From NCBI GenBank assembly GCA_963926925.1, contig CAWUZD010000056.1:1-25381 (forward strand): a DNA stretch of 25,381 nucleotides. The letters are read 5' to 3'. Under the pieces are notes generated by a model. It did not search any database. It was not told where the DNA came from and saw only the letters and a list, made by a program, of their open reading frames with translations. The position numbers were made by a program, and so were the translations under genes. Positions 7,837-15,212 of the stretch are shown piece after piece (position 1 is the stretch's first letter; each line of letters begins with the position of its first letter). The DNA is from Paralactobacillus_A sp963926925 (GTDB lineage Bacteria > Bacillota > Bacilli > Lactobacillales > Lactobacillaceae).

Positions 7837-10002
7837 TTATAAATGTGCAATTTGATTTTCTTGATATTGTTTTAAATCATCTTTTGTAAAGTAAATATCA
7901 CGTGGTTTGGAACCATGAGCCGCTGAAATAAAGTGGCGTGCTTCTAACTCATCAATCAGATTAGCAGCCCGGTTATAACCAATTGAAAAGACCCGTTGCA
8001 ATTTTGAAGTTGAAACTTGTTTTTCATTAGCAATGTATTCAAGTACTTTACCAAAAATTGCATCTTCACTTTCTTCATTAGCAGCAGCTTTTAATAAGGT
8101 ATCTGGTTCAAATAAATAATGTGGTGGCAATTGTTGTTTAACAAAATCAACAATGCTATCAATTTCAGGTTCAACGTATGTCCCTTGTAACCGTACTGGT
8201 TGTCCTTTACCATTACCCAAATAAAGCATGTCGCCGCGTCCTAATAAACGTTCTGCACCAGCTGTATCCAAAATGGTCCGTGAATCAACTTGACTAGCAA
8301 CCATAAAGGCAACACGGGTAGGAATATTATTTTTAATAGTACCCGTAATAACATCAACACTTGGCCGTTGGGTAGCAACTAATAAATGAATGCCTGCAGC
8401 CCGTGCCTTCTGCGTAATCCGGGCAATGTAATCTTGCACTTCACTTGAAGCTACCATCATCAAATCAGCTAATTCATCAATAATAATGACAATATATGGC
8501 ATTACTAAACCATAGTCACCATTAGCCTTAGCACGTTGATTAAACTGTTTAATATTCCGCACCCCAGCTGCTGCCAATTTTTGATAACGGTTTTCCATTT
8601 CATTAACGGTCCACTTTAACGCTTCGGCAGCTGCTTTTGGATCAGAAATAACAGGAGCTAACAAGTGTGGTAAGCCATTATATGGTGCTAATTCAACTGC
8701 CTTGGGATCAATTAATAATAACTTCACTTCACTTGGCAAAGCCTTATAAAGTAATGAAATTAAGATACTATTAATAAAAACACTCTTCCCTGAACCAGTA
8801 GCGCCGGCAATTAACCCATGTGGCATATCACCAATATCAGCTACCATTGGTTTACCAAATAAATCCACTCCTAATGCAACGGTTAATGGTGATTTACTAT
8901 TTTGAAATGCATCAGACTGCAATACTTCTGATAGCATTACGGTCCGTGATTCTAAATTAGGAATTTCAATTCCAACCGTGTTTTTGCCAGGAATTGGTGC
9001 TTCAATACGAATATCACGTGCTGCTAAGGCTAACTTCAAATCATCATTCAAATTAGTAATTTTATTAACTTTAACACCACGGGCTAATGAAACTTCAAAT
9101 TGTGTAACTGTTGGACCAATTGTGTAACGTACTACTTGGGCTTGAACGTGAAAAGCAGCCAACGTTTCATTCAAAATCTCAACTTGCTTTTTAGCCCAAA
9201 TATTCATCTTTACTTGATCAGTATTAGTCGGTTTAGCTAATAATTGTAAAGATGGAAAATGATACTGATTATCATTAACTACCGATACCGCTTGTGATGG
9301 TGCTGCTGTCGCATTAGAAGCAGATGACATTACTGCAGCTGATGCAACATTAGTGACACTAGTTGCTACCTGTTTATCATGATGATAATCCTTAACTGCT
9401 TGATGAACAGTTTGCTGTAAAAGCGTTGGTTGTTTAACTTTCTTAACCTTTTTAGAGCACATTTGGTCTTTCATCCAATGTGCTTGTTGCATCTTAGTTA
9501 ATGAAGCCACTAATGATTTAGTGTCGGCAGCTTGACTAGCTGACGTGGTATTAGAAACTGAACTTACAGCAACACTAGTTGGTTGTGCACTAGTAACTTG
9601 TGATGTAGAAACGCTAGCACTGCTTACTTGTGAATTAGAGTTTAATGTTGCAATATCAATTGCTTCATCAGTATCATCATTGTCCCCAAACAAATAAACC
9701 TGATCATCATCCTTAGTAAATGAAGCTACCATTTTTTGATAATTAATTTTATGTTCATCATGATGAACCGTGACATCAAAAGCATATGGTTCATAATTTG
9801 CTTCTTGCTTATTAACTTCTTGCTTATTAATTGGTTTAATAGCCTTATTACTTTGCTTTGGATGTGAATGTTTATTTAATAATGGTTGTTCAGATACTAA
9901 CTTTTTAGCAGCTTTAGGCAATGAATAATCTTCATGTTGCCAATTATCGTTATGATAGTTATCTTTTTTAAAAACAGGACCATTATAATGGGGATCATTC
10001 AT
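7837..10002 (-). CDS. sftA: Soluble FtsK/SpoIIIE-family DNA translocase, SftA type
   Basis: This ATP-driven double-stranded DNA translocase of 721 residues helps clear chromosome ends from the division septum. The C-terminal half is the FtsK motor: Walker A GATGSGKS at residues 400-407, Walker B IVIIIDE ending at about 510, TQRPSVDVITG after it, and a winged-helix gamma domain (about 655-721) of the kind that recognises orienting DNA sequences. The N-terminal 240 residues are hydrophilic and low in complexity (rich in S, T, V, A, Q, H) and contain no transmembrane segments. That separates it from membrane FtsK/SpoIIIE and matches SftA, as does the ytpR-sftA-murC neighbourhood known from Bacillus. 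The start ATG follows GAAAGGA. A 15-bp tandem repeat lies at 9801-9830. Databases will often label it simply FtsK. Confidence 0.92.
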   Translation of the reverse strand: MNDPHYNGPVFKKDNYHNDNWQHEDYSLPKAAKKLVSEQPLLNKHSHPKQSNKAIKPINKQEVNKQEANYEPYAFDVTVHHDEHKINYQKMVASFTKDDDQVYLFGDNDDTDEAIDIATLNSNSQVSSASVSTSQVTSAQPTSVAVSSVSNTTSASQAADTKSLVASLTKMQQAHWMKDQMCSKKVKKVKQPTLLQQTVHQAVKDYHHDKQVATSVTNVASAAVMSSASNATAAPSQAVSVVNDNQYHFPSLQLLAKPTNTDQVKMNIWAKKQVEILNETLAAFHVQAQVVRYTIGPTVTQFEVSLARGVKVNKITNLNDDLKLALAARDIRIEAPIPGKNTVGIEIPNLESRTVMLSEVLQSDAFQNSKSPLTVALGVDLFGKPMVADIGDMPHGLIAGATGSGKSVFINSILISLLYKALPSEVKLLLIDPKAVELAPYNGLPHLLAPVISDPKAAAEALKWTVNEMENRYQKLAAAGVRNIKQFNQRAKANGDYGLVMPYIVIIIDELADLMMVASSEVQDYIARITQKARAAGIHLLVATQRPSVDVITGTIKNNIPTRVAFMVASQVDSRTILDTAGAERLLGRGDMLYLGNGKGQPVRLQGTYVEPEIDSIVDFVKQQLPPHYLFEPDTLLKAAANEESEDAIFGKVLEYIANEKQVSTSKLQRVFSIGYNRAANLIDELEARHFISAAHGSKPRDIYFTKDDLKQYQENQIAHL
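9801..9830. repeat. 15-bp perfect tandem duplication within sftA
   Basis: The unit cttcttgcttattaa occurs twice back to back (9801-9815 and 9816-9830). Being a multiple of three it keeps the sftA frame and gives the doubled peptide NKQEV-NKQEA in the disordered N-terminal region (residues about 59-68). It is probably a slippage expansion in a region under little constraint. Confidence 0.9.
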
Positions 10003-10033
10003 AGTAACAGTTTTCCTTTCAATTAAATCCTAA

Positions 10034-10687
10034 TTAATTATTTTGAGCAGCCACAACAGCATCACCTTTAGCAAAATCAAAGGCACTGCCAGTTTCCCAA
10101 TCATTAGGAAGAACTAAAATGCCACGTTTTTGTGGAGCATGTGGTAATGCTAATTCACGTGCTGAACAAATCATGCCATCACTTTCAACACCACGTAATT
10201 TACCTGGCCAAATAATTGCACCAGTTGGCATCATTGCACCAACTAAAGCAACAACTACTTTTTGACCTTGTTCAATATTTGGTGCACCACAAACAATTTG
10301 CAAAGTTTGACCATCACCAACATCAACCATGCAGACATGCATATGATCAGAATCTGGATGTGGTTCACAAGTCTTAACATAACCAACAACAAATTTAGGT
10401 TTCATATCAGCTTGTAATTTATCAGTAAAACCAGCAATCGTTAATTGATCATTTAAAGCAGCAACTTGGTCTTCATTTAAAACTACTTGACCATTTTTAT
10501 CAATATCATGCATGTAGTGACTAATATTGAAGAAATTATAACCCAATGTCTTATTAGTATCTTGTTCAAAAATACGCACAACATCATTATTTTGTGCAAA
10601 AGTTTGTGGATGATTAACATCATCTTGTGCCATGATAGCGACTAAAGTATCGCCCCAAGCTTCATGATTCATACTTGTGATTAACAT
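10034..10687 (-). CDS. ytpR: YtpR-family tRNA-binding domain protein
   Basis: The 217-residue protein has an N-terminal DUF4479-type region (about 1-95) and a C-terminal EMAP-II-like OB-fold tRNA-binding domain (about 100-205). The OB domain shows KFVVGYVKTCEPHPDSDHMHVCMVDVG, GAPN, and the GMICSARELALP segment near its end. This domain also occurs at the N-terminus of phenylalanyl-tRNA synthetase beta; the standalone protein's exact role is not established. The ATG at 10687 follows AAGGAGAG. A perfect TATAAT lies about 55 bases upstream on the minus strand (10741-10746). It is the first gene of a ytpR-sftA-murC series, with 31 bases to sftA. Confidence 0.92.
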   Translation of the reverse strand: MLITSMNHEAWGDTLVAIMAQDDVNHPQTFAQNNDVVRIFEQDTNKTLGYNFFNISHYMHDIDKNGQVVLNEDQVAALNDQLTIAGFTDKLQADMKPKFVVGYVKTCEPHPDSDHMHVCMVDVGDGQTLQIVCGAPNIEQGQKVVVALVGAMMPTGAIIWPGKLRGVESDGMICSARELALPHAPQKRGILVLPNDWETGSAFDFAKGDAVVAAQNN

Positions 10688-10704
10688 TATTATCTCTCCT
10701 TAAA

Positions 10705-10748
10705 TTGACGACTTAATTCATGTTTTTTAATATTAAAACTATTATACT
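10705..10748. promoter_or_regulatory. Divergent promoter region between ytpR and the 10797 gene
   Basis: For the plus-strand gene, TTGACG (10705-10710) and TAATAT (10728-10733) are 17 bases apart. For ytpR, a perfect TATAAT reads on the minus strand at 10741-10746, but no good -35 is visible above it. The 109-base gap (10688-10796) is very AT-rich, so other -10-like words are expected by chance. That a promoter pair sits here is likely because the flanking genes diverge; the exact elements are less certain. Confidence 0.45.
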
Positions 10749-10796
10749 TAAATTAGTAAATTAATTTAAATATTTTATAAAGGGAAGTGACTTTTA

Positions 10797-11153
10797 GTGA
10801 AAAAAAATAATCTTTGCTCACTTATTTTAGGTATTACTGTTGGTAGTATTAGTGGTTATGTACTCCGTAACTTACATTATCACTACCAAACAAAGCATAC
10901 TGACCAAATTCTTGAACAAGTTAAAACTGAATTTGCTAAAAAAGGCAATGTAACTGGTTCATGGATTGAAATGAAACCTGTTGTTTATGCAACCGGTGAC
11001 CGTAATTTTAAAGTTAATTACGGTGGCATTATCCGTTGCGAAAATGGCAAACTTGTTCAATATGAATTTATCGCTGATGCCGCCACAGGAACACTAATTG
11101 ATATTTATCCTGTTGCCGGTCAAGCCATTCAAAAAGACGACGATTTAGTCTAA
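10797..11153 (+). CDS. Small single-pass membrane protein, PepSY-like
   Basis: The 118-residue protein begins with a short basic segment (MKKNN) and one hydrophobic helix (about residues 6-22, LCSLILGITVGSISGYV), then a soluble domain expected outside the cell. The end of the domain, YEFIADAATGTLIDIYPV, resembles the repeating core of PepSY domains, and Bacillus has a small PepSY protein (YtzB) in the same ytp/ytm neighbourhood. I regard it as PepSY-like rather than proven. The start is GTG at 10797, with an AAAGGGAAG ribosome site upstream. Its TAA at 11151-11153 overlaps the trmB stop on the opposite strand. There is no lipobox or clear signal peptidase site, so it is probably anchored. The function is unknown. 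Confidence 0.72.
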   Translation: MKKNNLCSLILGITVGSISGYVLRNLHYHYQTKHTDQILEQVKTEFAKKGNVTGSWIEMKPVVYATGDRNFKVNYGGIIRCENGKLVQYEFIADAATGTLIDIYPVAGQAIQKDDDLV

Positions 11154-11788
11154 CGGAAATGCGCTTTTAAGCGATAAATGGGTTGTCCCATTTTACTAAA
11201 CTTTTCTTCATATTCGGTTTCAACATTTTCAGGATCATTCAAAGTATGAAGATCTAATGATACTTCATCAAAAAGCATATTGAAGTTGTTCATACTTACT
11301 AATGAGTATTCAAACAAGCCACGGTTATCAGTCTTAAAGACTAATTGCCCGGTTGGTTTAATAATTGTTTGGTATTGTGCTAAAAATGTGCGATAAGTTA
11401 ACCGCCGTTTTTCATGCCGTGTCTTCGGCCATGGATCAGAAAAGTTTAGAAAAATTCCGCTAACTTCATTAGGAGCAAAAAAGTGTGTTAAAGCAGCACC
11501 ATCACCTAATAACAATTGCAAGTTGGATAATTGTAATTCAACTTGCTTTTTTAATACCATTGCAATGGCTGATTCTTGAATTTCAACCGCTACATAATTG
11601 TTTTCAGGATGTTTTTGGGCCATTTCGGTAATAAACTTACCCTTTCCTGAACCAACTTCAATATATAAAGGTTGTTGCTTAGCAAACCGGCTTTGCCAAT
11701 TACCAGCCATATCGGTAGGATTAACTAAAATCCATTGCGGATTATCAGCAATTAATTGTGGTGCCCATGGTTTTCTTCGTAACCGCAT
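11150..11788 (-). CDS. trmB: tRNA (guanine-N7-)-methyltransferase
   Basis: TrmB uses S-adenosylmethionine to methylate G46 in the variable loop of tRNAs. The SAM-binding motif is IEVGSGKGKF, and the family signature FSDPWPKTRHEKRR binds the tRNA side. The C-terminus ends KMGQPIYRLKA, also typical. I place the start at ATG 11788, giving 212 residues beginning MRLRRKPWAPQLI. AAAGGA lies nine bases upstream of it, whereas an in-frame ATG at 11806 would sit on top of that ribosome site. The terminator of ytmP ends just upstream (11808-11832), so trmB needs its own promoter or read-through. The 3' end overlaps the stop of the convergent plus-strand gene. Confidence 0.96.
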   Translation of the reverse strand: MRLRRKPWAPQLIADNPQWILVNPTDMAGNWQSRFAKQQPLYIEVGSGKGKFITEMAQKHPENNYVAVEIQESAIAMVLKKQVELQLSNLQLLLGDGAALTHFFAPNEVSGIFLNFSDPWPKTRHEKRRLTYRTFLAQYQTIIKPTGQLVFKTDNRGLFEYSLVSMNNFNMLFDEVSLDLHTLNDPENVETEYEEKFSKMGQPIYRLKAHFR

Positions 11789-11807
11789 AAATAAACGTCC
11801 TTTCATT

Positions 11808-11832
11808 AAAAAAGATCGGTTTAATCCGATCT
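11808..11832 (-). terminator. Short terminator between ytmP and trmB
   Basis: The stem AGATCGG/CCGATCT (7 bp: 11813-11819 with 11826-11832) has a six-base loop and is followed on the minus strand by six T (11808-11813 read in reverse; the last one overlaps the stem). It begins two bases past the ytmP stop and abuts the trmB ribosome site, so it probably attenuates rather than fully blocks read-through into trmB. Confidence 0.7.
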
Positions 11833-11834
11833 AA

Positions 11835-12614
11835 TTATTTATCAATAATTTTTTGTAATCGTAAAATACATTGATTCATTGTTGTAAATCGTTGGTGTTG
11901 ATATTGTTCTTTAATAATATCTAAAAGAATCAATTCACCATACCACTTAATACGTAATGCTACTTGTTTATTCCAAGTTAAGCCATACGCCAGTAACCAC
12001 TGTTGCCAGTCGGTTTGGGGAACATAATTAACCAAGATAAAACTAACATCATATAATGGATCGGCTAAGATAGCTTGATCCCAATCAACTAAGTACAATC
12101 TTTGACTGTCAGCTAATAACCAATTATTATGGTTCAAATCTCCATGCGTTACTGTTACCCACTCAGGAATTAGGTGCGGCATATTATTCTTTAATGAATC
12201 AACAACGTGATTTAGAAAATGATTAGCTTGTAATGCAACTGGCAAATCGCATAAATAATCATTAAGCATTTGCCGTGGTTGGAGTACACGGCCATCAATT
12301 TGTTGTAAAATTTCGCGTAAAATAACGGAGTTATGAATACGCCGTAATAATTGAATGACACGGTCACTAGTCATTTCAGTAGCAGTTAAGGTCCGGCCAT
12401 TAATCCAATCTTGAGCAATGAGGACATCGCCATTCGCAATCCGCTTCGTCCAGATTAATTTGGGCGTAATTCCTTCTGCACTTAAAGCAGCCAAAAATGG
12501 TGATGTATTCCGTTTCAAAAAAATCTTTTGTGAAGCGCGTGTCCCCATATAAGCACTACCAGTATTACCACTTACTGCACTAATTTTCCAACCTGCATCT
12601 AAATCCAAATCCAT
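11835..12614 (-). CDS. ytmP: YtmP-family aminoglycoside/choline kinase-like phosphotransferase
   Basis: The protein has the APH/choline kinase fold. The catalytic loop is VTHGDLNHNNWLL and the metal-binding segment is LVDWDQAILADPLYD, both intact. The N-lobe motif KIFLKRNTSPFLAALSAEGI is strongly conserved in the YtmP family. The substrate is not established; Streptococcus homologues lie in the same ecsAB-ytmP-trmB order. The longest frame starts at a TTG at 12707, but I prefer ATG 12614 (259 residues, MDLDLDAGWKISAVSG). AGGGG at 12622-12626 lies seven bases upstream, and YtmP homologues begin near GW. The bases 12615-12709 then become a leader RNA with a potential fold. A good promoter lies at 12716-12744, so ytmP can be transcribed separately from ecsAB. 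A terminator follows its stop. Confidence 0.9.
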   Translation of the reverse strand: MDLDLDAGWKISAVSGNTGSAYMGTRASQKIFLKRNTSPFLAALSAEGITPKLIWTKRIANGDVLIAQDWINGRTLTATEMTSDRVIQLLRRIHNSVILREILQQIDGRVLQPRQMLNDYLCDLPVALQANHFLNHVVDSLKNNMPHLIPEWVTVTHGDLNHNNWLLADSQRLYLVDWDQAILADPLYDVSFILVNYVPQTDWQQWLLAYGLTWNKQVALRIKWYGELILLDIIKEQYQHQRFTTMNQCILRLQKIIDK

Positions 12615-12651
12615 TGATATGCCCCTGTAATTAAAAATATTAGGAACTGGA

Positions 12652-12701
12652 TTGAGACCTTGGACATGACTCAACATGGAAACAATTGTTTCTGGTCTCA
12701 A
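12652..12701 (-). promoter_or_regulatory. Potential three-way-junction RNA leader of ytmP
   Basis: On the minus strand this 50-base segment can fold into three helices. P1 pairs TTGAGACC (12694-12701) with GGTCTCAA (12652-12659), 8 bp perfect. P2 is the perfect 14-base palindrome GAAACAATTGTTTC (12679-12692; 5-bp stem, 4-base loop). P3 is CATG-TTGAGT-CATG (12665-12678). The P3 loop word TTGAG repeats the P1 5' arm, so it could compete for the P1 3' arm. It lies within a few bases of the predicted transcript start and about 38 bases before the ATG at 12614. It does not match T-box or any riboswitch class I can recognise. It could equally be a DNA operator (the palindrome), or chance. Confidence 0.45.
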
Positions 12702-12715
12702 ATTCAATCATTAAC

Positions 12716-12744
12716 ATTTTAACAATAAAAAAATATGGTGACAA
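12716..12744 (-). promoter_or_regulatory. Promoter of ytmP
   Basis: On the minus strand the -35 is TTGTCA (12739-12744, five of six consensus bases) and the -10 is TAAAAT (12716-12721, five of six), with a 17-base spacer. It lies just after the ecsB stop and points at ytmP. Predicted transcription would begin near 12709. Confidence 0.65.
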
Positions 12745-12752
12745 GCGCATCA

Positions 12753-13961
12753 TTAAGCAGACTGCCGTTGTAATTTATTATGCAAATAAACGCGCCAAAT
12801 TAACAATGCATAAAGCGCATCAATTACAATTGCCAAAACGGCCATTAAAATCGGTAACTTAAAAAGAACAACGATACTCTGTAATAGCCATTGCACAATT
12901 AATAAGTACTTAATTAACTTTTGAAATGCAGTAATTCGTGCTTGCTGAGTTAAGGGATACAAATGTGTCATAATCATCCCCTGATACTGATTAAACAACG
13001 GTACTAATTGTAAGCATATTAAATAAATAAAAATCATATTTAACAATAAAACTAACCATAATTGCCGCACAAATAGTAATAATACTAAGTTAATTAACAA
13101 TAAGCGAACAAATAAATTACTATACTCGGTCCGCCGCAAAAAGCCGCGTAAGTATAAATACAAGTATGTATTATCATGTGTTGGTTTAATATTTCGTAAT
13201 AACCAATTTAAGTAACGCCGTGCCTTAACATTACTATTAAAGCCAGGAACATCAGTAAATAAATTATAAAAACGATATAAATTGGTCATCCGTTGGGCTT
13301 CTTTAGCAATTACGTATTGCCATTGAAGTGGTGTATGTTGATAATTATTGTTCATCACCATTAGCATTCCGGCATCAACGCCAACTGCCAAAACTAAGCC
13401 GACATAAATATTTAAAAAGATTACAACAGCTAAAACTACGATATCAATTAATAACATTAACCAGCGTTTTTGTTCACGACCATATTCTTCATATGAAAGT
13501 GCTAATTCAAAACGTAATGCCGCATCTTTTAACAAAAAAGTAGTAATTACTAATAAAAACCATTGCCAAGTAGACCATTGCAAATTATGTGTTAGTAATG
13601 GATATAATGCACCATTAACTAATAACAAAAAGGTCATTGGCACTAAGCAACTATAATGCCGGCTTTTGCGTAAATAAGTATACATTTGATAAGTTCGGGG
13701 TAGTAAAAATACCCCATCAGCCGGTGCAATTAAAGTAGCTAAATGCCCAAATTGTAACGCAATTAATAAAATGATTAATACCGGCCAACGTCCTAACAAA
13801 AATGGTACTGGTAAATGTTTTAGTAAGTTAGCATAACCATAAACAGCAGCACCAAACAAAAAAATTAGTGCAATTACAAAATGATCATTAAAAACATAAT
13901 GTAAGTATTTAAACTGCTGTTGTTGATGTTTACTTAAACGAGTTTGCCATAGTTTAATCAT
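12753..13961 (-). CDS. ecsB: ABC transporter permease EcsB
   Basis: EcsB is the membrane partner of the EcsA ATPase. In Bacillus and related bacteria the pair influences intramembrane proteolysis, secretion and peptide transport, but the substrate is not settled. The sequence (402 residues) is highly hydrophobic with about six to eight membrane segments in two groups (around residues 30-190 and 280-395) and a more polar centre. The N-terminal WQTRLSKHQQQQFKYLHYVFNDH is the usual EcsB cytosolic start. I choose ATG 13961 over the upstream ATG 13970: the AAAGGA ribosome site lies eight bases before 13961 and would touch 13970. With this start it overlaps ecsA by eight bases (ATGATTAA), implying coupled translation. 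Confidence 0.93.
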   Translation of the reverse strand: MIKLWQTRLSKHQQQQFKYLHYVFNDHFVIALIFLFGAAVYGYANLLKHLPVPFLLGRWPVLIILLIALQFGHLATLIAPADGVFLLPRTYQMYTYLRKSRHYSCLVPMTFLLLVNGALYPLLTHNLQWSTWQWFLLVITTFLLKDAALRFELALSYEEYGREQKRWLMLLIDIVVLAVVIFLNIYVGLVLAVGVDAGMLMVMNNNYQHTPLQWQYVIAKEAQRMTNLYRFYNLFTDVPGFNSNVKARRYLNWLLRNIKPTHDNTYLYLYLRGFLRRTEYSNLFVRLLLINLVLLLFVRQLWLVLLLNMIFIYLICLQLVPLFNQYQGMIMTHLYPLTQQARITAFQKLIKYLLIVQWLLQSIVVLFKLPILMAVLAIVIDALYALLIWRVYLHNKLQRQSA

Positions 13962-14691
13962 TGTGATCATCCTTTGTCATTTGCAAATAAATATCATCTA
14001 AACTAGCTTGCGGCATTGCAAATTGCTGTTGTAATGCTGCTAAATCACCAGTTGCCCGCACTTGTCCATGATTCAATAAAACAAATTCATCAGCATATTG
14101 TTGTGCTGTTGCCAAAATATGTGTTGACATCAGAACAGAAGCCCCGGCTGCTTTCTTAGCAGCTACAATTGTTAATAAATCATGAATAGCTAATGGATCC
14201 AAGCCAGTAAATGGTTCATCAATAATAAACAACTTCGCATTCGTAATAAATGCACAAACAATCATTACCTTTTGCTGCATCCCTTTGGAAAATTCAGTTG
14301 GAAACCATGCTAATTTATTCGCCAACCGGAACCGTTGTAATAATTGATCAGCCACTTGCCAAGCAGCATCATGATTTAAATTGTAAGCCATAATGGTTAA
14401 ATCAATATGTTCACGTAACGTCAATTCTGGATATAAAACAGGACGCTCAGGCACATAGGCAATTTGTTGTAAATATGCAGCTTGGTCTTGCATAAATGTA
14501 ATACCATTTAACGTAATCGTGCCCTTTTGTGGTTTTAATAAACCAATAATATGTTTAATTGTCGTTGACTTACCAGCCCCGTTAAGACCAATCAAGCCAA
14601 CAATGGTTTTGTCAGGAATTTCAAAACTAACATCTTTTAAAACAGGGATTTGTGAATAACCACCTGTTAAATTTTTTACTATTAATGTCAC
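13954..14691 (-). CDS. ecsA: ABC transporter ATP-binding protein EcsA
   Basis: This 245-residue nucleotide-binding subunit has Walker A GLNGAGKST (residues 35-43), a Q-loop region at IAYVPERP, the ABC signature FSKGMQQKV, Walker B LFIIDEPFTGLD, and the H-loop STHI. All catalytic residues are present. It pairs with EcsB immediately downstream through an overlapping stop/start. The start codon is GTG at 14691, with CGAGG about six bases upstream. Together with the divergent hit gene this is the conserved hit/ecsAB arrangement of Firmicutes, which makes the specific EcsA call safer than a general ABC label. Confidence 0.93.
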   Translation of the reverse strand: MTLIVKNLTGGYSQIPVLKDVSFEIPDKTIVGLIGLNGAGKSTTIKHIIGLLKPQKGTITLNGITFMQDQAAYLQQIAYVPERPVLYPELTLREHIDLTIMAYNLNHDAAWQVADQLLQRFRLANKLAWFPTEFSKGMQQKVMIVCAFITNAKLFIIDEPFTGLDPLAIHDLLTIVAAKKAAGASVLMSTHILATAQQYADEFVLLNHGQVRATGDLAALQQQFAMPQASLDDIYLQMTKDDHND

Positions 14692-14781
14692 AATAAACCT
14701 CGATATTTATATAATTATTCCATAAAATGGTCGTATTTATGATAACATACTTATAAACAGTTATTGAAAGAAGCGATAAAC
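14692..14781. promoter_or_regulatory. Divergent promoter region between ecsA and hit
   Basis: This 90-base AT-rich gap lies between two divergent operons and must contain both promoters. On the minus strand TGGAATAAT resembles an extended -10 for ecsA, but its -35 is poor. On the plus strand I see only weak -10-like words (TATGAT, TTATAA) without a matching -35. No inverted repeat or known operator stands out. Confidence 0.4.
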
Positions 14782-15210
14782 ATGACAGATTGTATTTTTT
14801 GTAAAATTGTTAATGGTGAAATTCCAAGTTACACCATCTATGAAGACGATATTGTTAAAGCTTTCTTGGATCTTTCACAAACCACACCCGGTCACACTTT
14901 AGTAATTCCTAAGCAACATATTGCTAATATCTTTGATTATGATCCTGAATTAGCAAGTGCCGTTTTTGCAAGAATTCCTAAAATTGCCCGTGCTATCAAA
15001 GCTAGCAACCCACATATTATTGGCATGAATATTATTAATAATAATGGTGAGATTGCTGGCCAAACTATTTTTCATTCTCACTTCCATCTTGTACCTCGTT
15101 ATGGTGCAGATGATGATTTTAGTATTCACTTTGGTGATCATAGTAATCAATACACTGCTGCTGAATTAGCACAAACTGCTGCTAATATTAAAAAATATTT
15201 GGAGGATTAA
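14782..15210 (+). CDS. hit: HIT-family nucleotide-binding protein
   Basis: This 142-residue histidine-triad hydrolase (HINT branch) acts on nucleoside phosphoramidates or AMP conjugates. It begins MTDCIFCKIVNGEIP, the standard HIT start, and carries the catalytic triad motif HSHFHLVPR near residue 100. A TTG at 14764 is in frame upstream but would add six residues and sit before the GAAAGAAG ribosome site at 14766-14773; the ATG at 14782 is preferred. It is the first of two plus-strand genes (two bases to the next start) and diverges from ecsAB, the usual Firmicute arrangement. Confidence 0.96.
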   Translation: MTDCIFCKIVNGEIPSYTIYEDDIVKAFLDLSQTTPGHTLVIPKQHIANIFDYDPELASAVFARIPKIARAIKASNPHIIGMNIINNNGEIAGQTIFHSHFHLVPRYGADDDFSIHFGDHSNQYTAAELAQTAANIKKYLED

Positions 15211-15212
15211 TT

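Noticed and set aside
11598..11834. Plus-strand open frame opposite trmB
   Set aside because: Lies wholly across trmB and the ytmP terminator, with no ribosome site; a shadow frame.
12615..12707. N-terminal 31-residue extension of ytmP starting at TTG 12707
   Set aside because: No ribosome site precedes the TTG, the YtmP core starts after this segment, and a proper AGGGG site precedes ATG 12614. It is treated as leader RNA instead.
12708..12752. Terminator after ecsB
   Set aside because: Only a weak mismatched stem (TGATG/CACCA) precedes the T-run; the same bases fit a promoter better.
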